A stretch of DNA of 6,442 nucleotides from Elusimicrobiota bacterium (GTDB taxonomy: Bacteria; Elusimicrobiota; UBA8919): the NCBI GenBank assembly GCA_003452965.1, contig DMMW01000012.1, forward strand, positions 9,090 through 15,531, given 5' to 3'. Both the position numbers and the translations under genes were made by a program. This document shows, in pieces, positions 1 to 6,398 of the stretch (position 1 is its first letter; each line of letters starts with the position of its first letter). Under the pieces are notes generated by a model that searched no databases, was not told where the DNA came from, and saw nothing but the letters and a program-made list of their open reading frames with translations.

Positions 1-1
1 A

Positions 2-991
2 TTCTTAAATGTAAAATCTGAGATTTATTTAAAATTTGAGGGAATGAATCCAACCGGTTCTTTCAAGGACCGCGGTATGACAATGGCGATTTCCAAAGCG
101 GTTGAAGAAGGAAGTAAAGCGGTTATTTGTGCTTCAACCGGAAATACAGCCGCATCCGCTGCCGCATATGCTGCAAAAGCAGGATTGAAGTGTTCGGTCA
201 TTATACCTGACGGTTCTATCGCTTTAGGTAAACTTTCACAGGCAATGATGCATGGAGCTAAAGTGATAGCACTTAAAGGCAATTTTGACGAAGCGTTAAA
301 AATAGTTATTGAAATAACTGAAAACTATCCTATAACACTCGTAAACTCATTAAATCCATATAGGATTGAAGGACAAAAAACTGCTTCTTTTGAAATAATT
401 GACTTTTTAGGTAGAACACCAGACTACCATTTTATACCTGTCGGTAATGCCGGAAATATCACGGCATATTGGAAAGGCTACAAGGAATATAGTTCAGAGT
501 CCAGAGTTCATAGTTCGGAGAAAAACCACAAAAATAACTATGAACTACGAACTACAAACTATGAACTGCCTCATATGATGGGTTTTCAAGCAGCCGGCTC
601 AGCACCTATTGTAAAAGGCAAACCGATAAAAGATCCGAAGACAATCGCGACTGCTATAAAAATAGGTAATCCTGCATCATGGAAAAAAGCTGAGGAAGCA
701 AGAGACGAATCCAGGGGTGTAATAGACATTGTCACCGATACCGAGATTATCAAAGCATATAAGCTTTTATCTTCGCTGGAGGGTGTTTTTGTAGAACCGG
801 CATCTGCCGCATCCGTAGCAGGACTTATAAAATATAATTTAAAATTAAAAATGAAAAATGAAAAATTTAAGATTGTATGCACATTGACAGGTCACGGACT
901 GAAAGATCCGGATAGAGCAATAAAATCTGCAACGAAGCCGAAAGTAATCGGTCAGAACATGAAAAAAATCATCTCTGCCATAGGATTATAA
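2..991 (+). CDS. thrC: Threonine synthase, 5' end cut off by the window
   Basis: Threonine synthase converts O-phospho-L-homoserine and water to L-threonine and phosphate in the cytoplasm, using pyridoxal phosphate. The frame is open to the left edge: the codons before the first ATG (position 44) read KSEIYLKFEG, a normal continuation of the family, so that ATG is internal and roughly 45-60 N-terminal residues lie outside the window. Family marks are SFKDRG with the PLP-binding lysine (codon 65-67), GNTAASAAAYAA, IALGKL, the phosphate-binding loop GNAGN in PVGNAGNITAYWKGY, IGNPASW, EGVFVEPASAAS and LTGHGLKDPD. It belongs to the short (about 350-residue) bacterial class. Two stretches are odd: an insertion of about 26 residues at 491-568 between GYKEY and the MMGFQA motif, and a Lys-rich heptad-coded stretch at 834-868. 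No frameshift or stop is seen, so the protein is probably functional. It ends in tandem TAA stops, with thrB 3 nt downstream. The family assignment is secure. Confidence 0.96.
   Translation, partial: FLNVKSEIYLKFEGMNPTGSFKDRGMTMAISKAVEEGSKAVICASTGNTAASAAAYAAKAGLKCSVIIPDGSIALGKLSQAMMHGAKVIALKGNFDEALKIVIEITENYPITLVNSLNPYRIEGQKTASFEIIDFLGRTPDYHFIPVGNAGNITAYWKGYKEYSSESRVHSSEKNHKNNYELRTTNYELPHMMGFQAAGSAPIVKGKPIKDPKTIATAIKIGNPASWKKAEEARDESRGVIDIVTDTEIIKAYKLLSSLEGVFVEPASAASVAGLIKYNLKLKMKNEKFKIVCTLTGHGLKDPDRAIKSATKPKVIGQNMKKIISAIGL
491..567. repeat. Inverted pair of heptanucleotide repeat arrays inside thrC
   Basis: The left arm has four heptads of the form AGTTCNN (AGTTCAG, AGTCCAG, AGTTCAT, AGTTCGG) starting at 491, 498, 505 and 512. 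The right arm has heptads of form AACTNNN (AACTATG, AACTACG, AACTACA, AACTATG, AACTGCC) starting at 536, 543, 550, 557 and 564. The arms are reverse complements: pairing 491-520 against 567-538 by hand gives about 22 Watson-Crick pairs and one G-T out of 30, around a loop of about 17 nt. The reading frame stays open through it. Because three heptads equal seven codons, the right arm encodes the peptide echo NYELRTTNYEL. I infer a mobile or expandable palindromic repeat that landed in frame; its family is not known to me. Confidence 0.85.
834..868. repeat. AAAATNN heptad tandem array in the thrC 3' part
   Basis: Five consecutive 7-nt units begin at 834, 841, 848, 855 and 862: ATAATTT, AAAATTA, AAAATGA, AAAATGA, AAAATTT. 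Four match AAAATNN exactly and the first has one mismatch. They encode a Lys/Asn-rich stretch (YNLKLKMKNEKFK) just before the conserved LTGHGLKDPD motif. In ordinary threonine synthases this place holds a polar loop of about the same length, so the array may have replaced a loop without lengthening the protein. In an AT-rich genome a Lys-rich loop could also give this pattern by chance, hence the lower confidence that it is a real repeat element. Confidence 0.55.
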
Positions 992-994
992 TAA

Positions 995-1909
995 ATGAAA
1001 ACTATTAAAATTAAAATTCCTGCGACAACTTCAAATTTTGGTTCCGGTTATGATGTATTAGGTGCTGCACTTAAACTTTATAACGAATTTGAAGTAGATT
1101 ATGAGCCAAGTAATAAATCAGAATGTGTCAATCTTGAAATTTCCGGAGAAGGTGAATATGAATTACCAAGAAACAATAAAAATATAATCTGTAAAACCTT
1201 GCTTTTCGCATTGAATAAACTTAAAACCGGCAAATATAGATTTGAAATAAAATCAATAAATAGAATTCCGCTTACAAAAGGGCTGGGAAGTTCCGCTTCA
1301 GCCAGATTGGCCGGACTTATTGCAGCCAATAGAATTTGCAATAATAAACTCTCCGAAAAAGAAATATTAGAAATAGCTACAAAGTTGGAAGGACATCCTG
1401 ATAATATAGTGCCGGCACTTTTCGGTGGATTATGTATTTGCAATTTTGATGAAAAAAATGTAATATATAACAAAATAAAAATGCCGAACGATTTAAAGGC
1501 AGTTTTTTGTGTTCCGGATTTTGAGATTTCTACGGATAATGCAAGAAAAATTTTACCTGATAAAGTATTTCTCAAAGATGCTGTTTTTAATTCAGGTAGA
1601 GTAGGTTTTTTTATTTCAGCGATTAACCAAAAAAAGTATGAATTACTTTCTATCGCTATGGATGATAAAATACACCAACCATATAGAAAAAAGCTAATTC
1701 CGGGTGCTGATAAAGTCTTTAAATCTGCAATAAAATCAGGAGCATATGGAGTATGTATTTCAGGAAGCGGTCCTACAATATTGGCTATCAGCAATAAAAG
1801 ATTTGAATTAAGGATAGGAAAAGCAATGCAAAAAGAATTTTCAGAACATAGAATCAACTCAAAAATTATTATCTGTGATTTTGACAACGAAGGATTTAAA
1901 TATGCTTGA
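995..1909 (+). CDS. thrB: Homoserine kinase (GHMP kinase family)
   Basis: Homoserine kinase phosphorylates L-homoserine with ATP to give O-phospho-L-homoserine, the substrate of the ThrC encoded just upstream. The 304-residue length is normal. The three GHMP motifs are present in order: an N-terminal motif PATTSNFGSGYDVLGAAL (about residues 9-26), the ATP-binding loop PLTKGLGSSASARLAG (about 90-105) and a C-terminal glycine-rich motif GVCISGSGPTILAI (about 250-265). EGHPDN (about 132-137), which includes the Mg-associated glutamate, and HQPYRKKLIPG are further family signatures. Motif 1 has GSGYD where many homologues have GPGFD, a mild variant. The ATG at 995 follows the two thrC stop codons directly, with AGGA at 982-985 as the likely ribosome-binding site, 9 nt upstream. 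Its last codons overlap the lysC start, which suggests translational coupling. Confidence 0.96.
   Translation: MKTIKIKIPATTSNFGSGYDVLGAALKLYNEFEVDYEPSNKSECVNLEISGEGEYELPRNNKNIICKTLLFALNKLKTGKYRFEIKSINRIPLTKGLGSSASARLAGLIAANRICNNKLSEKEILEIATKLEGHPDNIVPALFGGLCICNFDEKNVIYNKIKMPNDLKAVFCVPDFEISTDNARKILPDKVFLKDAVFNSGRVGFFISAINQKKYELLSIAMDDKIHQPYRKKLIPGADKVFKSAIKSGAYGVCISGSGPTILAISNKRFELRIGKAMQKEFSEHRINSKIIICDFDNEGFKYA
1889..1894 (+). promoter_or_regulatory. Ribosome-binding site that sets the lysC start
   Basis: GAAGGA lies 7 nt before ATG 1902, inside the end of thrB. This favours ATG 1902 over the in-frame GTG at 1875, which would add nine residues (ending in DLN) before the usual aspartokinase N-terminus and has no comparable SD site. 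Confidence 0.75.
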
Positions 1910-3113
1910 TCTTGTTGTTATGAAATTCGGCGGATCATCCGTAGCAAATACTGAAAAAATAATTAATGTAGCAACTCGTGTCACCGACAAATCTAAAAAA
2001 TATCGTGTTGTCGTAGTCGTCTCGGCTCCAGGTGATATGACTGATGATTTAATAGACAAAGCAAAATCTATTAACGAATCACCGGATCCCAGAGAAATGG
2101 ATATGCTGCTCGCAACCGGTGAAATGCAATCTATCGCTTTGCTTTCTATGGCAATAAAATCAAAAGGATTCAATGCAATCTCTTTAACAGGTCCGCAAGC
2201 AGGTATTTATGCGGATAGCGTTCATACTAAAGCCAAAATAAAAAAAATTCGTCCAAAAAAAATAGTCACTGAATTGCAGAAAGGTAAAATAGTTATTGTC
2301 GCAGGTTTTCAAGGACTGAATCCTAACGATGATATTGCTACTTTAGGTAGGGGTGGGAGTGATTTAACCGCAGTTGCTCTTGCTGCTGCTTTAAAAGCCA
2401 AAGAATGTGAGATATATACGGATGTCAATGGTGTCTATACCACAGATCCACGGTTAATTCCTGAAGCAAAAAGACTTGATAAAATTTCGTATGATGAAAT
2501 GCTTGAACTTGCGGGAGTAGGCAGCCAGGTTATGATGTCGCGTTCAATCGAAGTAGCCAAGAAATATAATGTTGATATTCATGTCCGTTCCACTTTTTCT
2601 GATGCAAATGGTACAATTATAACTAAGGAGGTTCCAAAAATGGAAGATGTGGTTGTATCCGGTGTTGCTTATGATAAAAATGAAGCTAAATTGTCGGTTA
2701 CGGATATCCCGGATAAGCCCGGCATAGCGGCAAAAATTTTCGGTGCATTATCAAAAAAAAATATCAATGTAGATATGATTATTCAATCCGCTGCAAGAGA
2801 GAAATATAACGATATATCTTTTACTGTATCAAAAAACGATTTAAAAAATGCAACTTCAATATTAAAACAAATTTCAAGGACTTTAAATGCCGGTCCGGTC
2901 ATTTATGACGAGAATGTCGCAAAGATTTCAATCGTAGGAATTGGCATGCGCAGCCATTCCGGTGTTGCTGCTAAAATGTTTAAGATATTAGCGAATGAAG
3001 GTATAAACATTCAGATGATATCAACTTCGGAAATCAAAATATCATGCATCATTTCAAATAAAGATACAAATAGAGCAGTACGAATTCTGCACAAACAGTT
3101 CGGTTTAGGGTGA
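1902..3113 (+). CDS. lysC: Aspartate kinase (alpha subunit), alpha/beta type with two ACT domains
   Basis: Aspartate kinase makes 4-phospho-L-aspartate from aspartate and ATP, the committed step to lysine, methionine and threonine. The 403-residue product has an amino-acid kinase domain (about 1-245) with MKFGGSSV at the N-terminus (Lys8 in the aspartate/ATP site), GEMQS, GRGGSD (149-154) and DVNGVYTTDPR (174-184). Two ACT domains follow: the first around VTDIPDKPGIAAKIFGAL and VDMIIQ (about 262-335), the second around GIGMRSHSGVAAKMF and MISTSEIKIS (about 345-403). Such ACT pairs bind lysine and/or threonine for feedback inhibition; which one applies here cannot be read off. Its length, without a fused homoserine dehydrogenase, matches the Bacillus LysC / Corynebacterium Ask type, which makes a second subunit from an internal start; that start is visible here at 2640. 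It overlaps thrB by 8 nt and ends 4 nt before cimA. Confidence 0.97.
   Translation: MLDLVVMKFGGSSVANTEKIINVATRVTDKSKKYRVVVVVSAPGDMTDDLIDKAKSINESPDPREMDMLLATGEMQSIALLSMAIKSKGFNAISLTGPQAGIYADSVHTKAKIKKIRPKKIVTELQKGKIVIVAGFQGLNPNDDIATLGRGGSDLTAVALAAALKAKECEIYTDVNGVYTTDPRLIPEAKRLDKISYDEMLELAGVGSQVMMSRSIEVAKKYNVDIHVRSTFSDANGTIITKEVPKMEDVVVSGVAYDKNEAKLSVTDIPDKPGIAAKIFGALSKKNINVDMIIQSAAREKYNDISFTVSKNDLKNATSILKQISRTLNAGPVIYDENVAKISIVGIGMRSHSGVAAKMFKILANEGINIQMISTSEIKISCIISNKDTNRAVRILHKQFGLG
2625..2632 (+). promoter_or_regulatory. Internal Shine-Dalgarno site for the aspartokinase beta subunit
   Basis: AAGGAGGT, a full-length match to the anti-SD sequence of 16S rRNA, sits inside lysC 7 nt before the in-frame ATG at 2640. 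It is the strongest SD match noticed in the window and lies at the junction of the kinase and ACT domains. In frame it encodes Lys-Glu-Val, so it also has an ordinary coding explanation; its strength, spacing and location together argue for use as a translation start. Confidence 0.65.
2640..3113 (+). CDS. lysC: Putative aspartokinase beta subunit from internal in-frame start
   Basis: Translation from Met247 of LysC would give a 157-residue protein made of just the two ACT domains, starting MEDVVVSGVAYDKNEAK. In Bacillus subtilis aspartokinase II, Corynebacterium glutamicum and Thermus, such a beta subunit of about 160-170 residues is made from the same part of the gene, and assembles with alpha subunits into a heterotetramer that binds the inhibitory amino acid at the ACT interface. 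Here the support is the consensus SD at 2625-2632 with 7-nt spacing and the near-identical domain boundary. The start is inferred; the alternative is a single-product aspartokinase in which the SD-like sequence only codes for KEV. Confidence 0.6.
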   Translation: MEDVVVSGVAYDKNEAKLSVTDIPDKPGIAAKIFGALSKKNINVDMIIQSAAREKYNDISFTVSKNDLKNATSILKQISRTLNAGPVIYDENVAKISIVGIGMRSHSGVAAKMFKILANEGINIQMISTSEIKISCIISNKDTNRAVRILHKQFGLG

Positions 3114-3114
3114 T
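3107..3114 (+). promoter_or_regulatory. Ribosome-binding site of cimA overlapping the lysC stop
   Basis: AGGGTGAT spans the end of lysC, including its TGA stop. GGTGAT matches the 3' half of the extended SD consensus, and the core-equivalent bases end 7 nt before ATG 3118. Sharing these bases between the lysC stop and the cimA ribosome-binding site is consistent with translational coupling. Confidence 0.5.
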
Positions 3115-3117
3115 TTT

Positions 3118-4671
3118 ATGAATGTAAATATTTTTGATACAACTTTAAGAGACGGTACTCAAGGTGAGGGAATATCTTTAACCGTTGACGATAAACTGAG
3201 AATCGCTTCGGCATTAGACGATATTGGAATCCATTATATCGAGGGCGGCTGGCCGTATTCAAATCCCAAGGATATAGAATTCTTCAAAAAAGTAAAGAAA
3301 TTGAAATTAAACGCTAAAATCACTGCATTCGGTTCTACGCGACATAAGGATTCTAAACCGGAAAAAGACGGGAATCTTTTAGCAATAGTAAATATCAAAC
3401 CCGATTGTGCGTGTATCTTTGGGAAGGCTTGGGATTTGCATGTAAGTTTTGCTTTAAATACTACTCTTGAGAAAAACCTTGATATGATTTATTCATCGGT
3501 AAAATTTCTTAAATCTAAGAATTTAGAGGTTATATTTGATGCCGAGCATTTTTTTAATGGTTTTGAATCTAATCCTGATTATGCATTAGAAGCCATTAAG
3601 TCCGCTGTTGCAGGCGGAGCAGATATTATTACTCTTTGCGATACGAACGGTGGAATGCTTCCTAATCAAGTAAAAAATGTAGTTGAATATGTAAAAAATC
3701 TTATATCAGTGCCATTAGGAATTCACGCACATAACGATTCCGGTTGTGCAGTTGCAAATTCAATTATTGCGGTACAATCTGGTTGTACTCATATACAAGG
3801 TACCCTTAATGGATGGGGAGAAAGATGTGGAAATGCAAGTTTATCATCAATAATCCCTAATTTAAAACTAAAACTTGGTATCGACTGTATTGCAAGTGAA
3901 AAACTTAAACTACTTACTGAAACATCCCGTTATATATCGGAAATAGCAAATGTAGTTCCGAGTCACAAGCAACCTTACATAGGTTATTCAGCTTTTGCAC
4001 ATAAAGGAGGAATTCACGCATCGGCAGTTGCAAAAAAGTCGTCAACATACGAACATATAAATCCGTCACTTGTAGGAAATCAAAGAAGAATTTTAATTTC
4101 TGAGTTATCAGGACGCGCAAATATACTCCTGAAATCTAAAGAATTGAATATAGATTTCGAAAAGGATACAGATAAAACCAAAAAAATACTCCAAATTATA
4201 AAAGAATATGAGAAAAAAGGTTATTCATATGAAGGAGCGGAGGGTTCATTTGAACTTCTAGTCAAAAAACATATCGGAAAACATAAGACCTTCTTTGATT
4301 TGGGCGGATTCAGGGTTGCAGTAGAAAAAGATAAAAACGGTAATTTAAAATCAGAAGCTACCATAAAAGTTTTTGTTAAAAATAAAGAAGAACTTACTGC
4401 AGCTGAAGGTGACGGACCGGTGAACGCTCTTGATAATGCATTAAGAAAGGCATTGGATAAATTCTATCCGCAATTAAAAAATGTTCGTCTTTCTGATTTT
4501 AAAGTTAGAATTATTAATCCTTCGGACGGTACCGGCGCAAAGGTAAGAGTTCTAATACAATCTACTGACGGTAAAAATGAATGGAACACAGTAGGTGTTT
4601 CGGAAAATATAATAGAAGCATCCTGGCAGGCACTTGTTGATTCCATTGAATATAAATTACTCAAAGAATAA
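3118..4671 (+). CDS. cimA: (R)-citramalate synthase
   Basis: CimA condenses pyruvate with acetyl-CoA to (R)-citramalate, the entry to a threonine-independent route to 2-oxobutyrate and isoleucine. The 517-residue length fits the long CimA clade of the isopropylmalate/homocitrate synthase family. The N-terminal HMGL-like TIM barrel opens with DTTLRDGTQGEGISLTVDDK (catalytic Arg11, metal-binding Asp12), followed by YIEGGWPYSNPKD, a pattern typical of CimA rather than LeuA. GIHAHND supplies the metal-binding histidines (His203, His205), and NGWGERCGNASL follows near residue 230. A linker domain with GGIHASAV and ISELSGRANIL leads to a C-terminal LeuA-type dimer/regulatory domain (about 370-517, with GDGPVNALDNALRKAL at 431-446), which in this family binds an end-product inhibitor. 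A related function as isopropylmalate synthase is less likely given the EGGWP motif. It lies 4 nt after lysC, linking aspartate-family control to isoleucine supply. Confidence 0.93.
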   Translation: MNVNIFDTTLRDGTQGEGISLTVDDKLRIASALDDIGIHYIEGGWPYSNPKDIEFFKKVKKLKLNAKITAFGSTRHKDSKPEKDGNLLAIVNIKPDCACIFGKAWDLHVSFALNTTLEKNLDMIYSSVKFLKSKNLEVIFDAEHFFNGFESNPDYALEAIKSAVAGGADIITLCDTNGGMLPNQVKNVVEYVKNLISVPLGIHAHNDSGCAVANSIIAVQSGCTHIQGTLNGWGERCGNASLSSIIPNLKLKLGIDCIASEKLKLLTETSRYISEIANVVPSHKQPYIGYSAFAHKGGIHASAVAKKSSTYEHINPSLVGNQRRILISELSGRANILLKSKELNIDFEKDTDKTKKILQIIKEYEKKGYSYEGAEGSFELLVKKHIGKHKTFFDLGGFRVAVEKDKNGNLKSEATIKVFVKNKEELTAAEGDGPVNALDNALRKALDKFYPQLKNVRLSDFKVRIINPSDGTGAKVRVLIQSTDGKNEWNTVGVSENIIEASWQALVDSIEYKLLKE

Positions 4672-4708
4672 GCCCCGTTAGAAATAAGTTTGTATACCAA
4701 ATATTTAC

Positions 4709-4732
4709 TATAGAAATTATGATATAGAAATT
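4709..4732. repeat. Two direct copies of TATAGAAATT before ilvD
   Basis: TATAGAAATT occurs at 4709-4718 and again at 4723-4732, exactly 14 nt apart, ending at the ilvD ribosome-binding site. The 74-nt cimA-ilvD gap (4672-4745) otherwise holds no hairpin terminator, no T-box-like structure and no convincing promoter. TATGAT at 4718-4723 resembles a -10 box but lacks a well-spaced -35. The repeat could be a binding site or a chance product of AT-rich sequence. Confidence 0.35.
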
Positions 4733-4738
4733 GGAGGA
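4733..4738 (+). promoter_or_regulatory. Strong ribosome-binding site of ilvD
   Basis: GGAGGA sits 7 nt before ATG 4746 and fixes that start. The closer ATG at 4739 is in another frame and meets a stop after six codons, so it is not the gene start. Confidence 0.8.
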
Positions 4739-4745
4739 ATGAAAA

Positions 4746-6398
4746 ATGCGAAGCGATGAAGTTAAGAAAAGTGTAGACAGAGCGCCCAATAGATGCCTTC
4801 TTTATGCTACCGGTATCACAAAAAAATCAATGCATAAACCTTTTATAGGAATAGCATCCAGTTTTTCAGATCTGGTTCCGGGTCATATCGGAATGCGCGA
4901 TTTGGAAAGATATATTGAAAGAGGTGTGGAATCCGGCGGCGGAACACCTTTCATTTTCGGTCTTCCGGCAATTTGTGACGGTATTGCAATGGGTCATTCG
5001 GGTATGTGTTATTCACTACCTTCAAGAGAACTTATAACCGATTGCATTGAATCTGTGGCAAATGCGCATAAATTGGACGGCTTAGTATTTTTAACTAACT
5101 GTGATAAAATTACACCCGGAATGCTTATGGCAGCAGGAAGATTAAATATACCTTCAATCGTAGTTACGGCGGGACCAATGTTAACAGGTTTTTATGATGG
5201 TAAACGACGTTCGTTGGTTCGCGATACATTTGAAGCAGTCGGACTTTTCCGTGCAAAAAAAATGAAAGAAGAAGAACTTGAAGAATTAGAAATGTGTGCA
5301 TGTCCCGGGGCGGGAAGTTGTCAGGGCCTTTATACTGCAAATACTATGGCCTGCCTAACAGAAGTGATGGGAATGTCACTGCCCGGTTGCGGAACTGCCC
5401 CCGCAGTATCAAGTAAAAAAAGAAGAATTGCATATGAATCCGGGATTCGTATTGTTGAACTTATCAACAAACAGATATTACCCAGAAGAATTATGTCAAT
5501 CGAAGCATTTCATAATGCAATTGTAACAGATATGGCTTTAGGCGGTTCTACAAATACTGTTTTGCATCTACCGGCCATCGCAAATGAATGCGGTAGGAAG
5601 TTATCCTTAACACTGTTTGATGAAATATCAAAAAAAACACCTAACATAGTTAAATTGGAACCAGCAGGTAATTATTACATGGAGGATCTTGATAATGCCG
5701 GCGGCATTCCTGCAGTTATGGCTGTATTAAAAAATAAACTAAATGATAATCCAACAGTTTCAGGCAAAAGAATTTCTGAAATAATTAAAGAGGCTTTAGT
5801 TAAAGATAGTGATGTTATCAGACCGTTAGATAAACCATATAATGCTACAGGCGGGATCGCTATACTTTTTGGAAATATTGCTCCCAACGGTTGCGTTGTA
5901 AAACAATCTGCTGTTAGTCCAAAAATGTTAAAATTTACGGGAACAGCCAGAGTCTGTGAATCTGAAGAATCGGCTATGAATTTAATTACTTTGAAAAAAA
6001 TAAAAAAAGGAGATGTAATTATAATAAGAAATGAAGGACCAAAAGGCGGTCCCGGAATGCGTGAGATGCTTTCACCAACCGCTGCAATAGTCGGAATGGG
6101 ATTATCCGAATCGGTTGCTTTGATAACTGATGGCAGATTTTCCGGAGGAACTCGTGGACCATGTATCGGACATGTTTCGCCCGAGGCATCTGCGGGTGGT
6201 GTAATAGGAATTATCAAAGACGGAGAAGAAATAACTATTGATATACCTAACAGAAAAATATTTGTCCGACTTACAGATGTAGAAATCAAACTTCGCTTAG
6301 CCAGAAAAAAAGTGCCGGAGCAAAAAATAAAAAATGGCTGGCTTTCAAGATATGCAAAATTAGTAACATCTGCTGATTTAGGTGCAATTTTAAAATAA
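4746..6398 (+). CDS. ilvD: Dihydroxy-acid dehydratase
   Basis: IlvD dehydrates 2,3-dihydroxy-3-methylvalerate and 2,3-dihydroxyisovalerate to the 2-oxo acids that are transaminated to isoleucine and valine. It is an iron-sulfur, Mg-dependent cytoplasmic enzyme. The 550-residue length is typical of the shorter IlvD class. Seen in order: VPGHIGM (about 44-50), CDGIAMGHSGMCYSLPSRE, NCDKITPGM with Cys119, CACPGAGSC (Cys184-Cys192) leading into QGLYTANTMACL, TDMALGGSTNTVLHLPAI, NEGPKGGPGMREMLSPTAA, and DGRFSGGTRGPCIGHVSPEA with the catalytic serine at 466. Enzymes with a [2Fe-2S] cluster carry a third cysteine in a PCN motif near residue 49; here that site is Gly46 in PGH, as in the oxygen-sensitive E. 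coli-type enzyme. The paralogous sugar-acid dehydratases (Edd, YjhG) are alternatives, but length, motifs and the neighbour cimA favour IlvD. It is the last complete gene of the window. Confidence 0.95.
   Translation: MRSDEVKKSVDRAPNRCLLYATGITKKSMHKPFIGIASSFSDLVPGHIGMRDLERYIERGVESGGGTPFIFGLPAICDGIAMGHSGMCYSLPSRELITDCIESVANAHKLDGLVFLTNCDKITPGMLMAAGRLNIPSIVVTAGPMLTGFYDGKRRSLVRDTFEAVGLFRAKKMKEEELEELEMCACPGAGSCQGLYTANTMACLTEVMGMSLPGCGTAPAVSSKKRRIAYESGIRIVELINKQILPRRIMSIEAFHNAIVTDMALGGSTNTVLHLPAIANECGRKLSLTLFDEISKKTPNIVKLEPAGNYYMEDLDNAGGIPAVMAVLKNKLNDNPTVSGKRISEIIKEALVKDSDVIRPLDKPYNATGGIAILFGNIAPNGCVVKQSAVSPKMLKFTGTARVCESEESAMNLITLKKIKKGDVIIIRNEGPKGGPGMREMLSPTAAIVGMGLSESVALITDGRFSGGTRGPCIGHVSPEASAGGVIGIIKDGEEITIDIPNRKIFVRLTDVEIKLRLARKKVPEQKIKNGWLSRYAKLVTSADLGAILK

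Noticed and set aside
44..46. ATG at 44 as the start of threonine synthase
   Set aside because: The frame continues upstream to the window edge with family-like residues (IYLKFEG), and starting here would leave only seven residues before the PLP lysine. The gene is truncated by the window.
1875..1877. GTG 1875 as the lysC start
   Set aside because: It would give an unusual extra nine residues and deeper overlap with thrB, while ATG 1902 has GAAGGA at 7-nt spacing and gives the normal aspartokinase N-terminus.
1099..1887. Long open frame (262 codons) on the minus strand opposite thrB
   Set aside because: Its translation has no recognisable motif, it lies wholly opposite a well-supported GHMP kinase gene, and it is explained by the low number of minus-strand stops in AT-rich, A-biased coding sequence.
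4689..4723. Sigma-70-type promoter before ilvD (TTGTAT at 4690 with TATGAT at 4718)
   Set aside because: The spacing of 22 nt is too long and the TACTAT alternative at 4706 is too close. In AT-rich DNA such boxes occur by chance.
5675..6289. 204-codon open frame on the minus strand opposite ilvD
   Set aside because: It is a hydrophobic, Pro/Ser/Ile-rich mirror translation of conserved IlvD sequence, with no ribosome-binding site or family motif that I can see.
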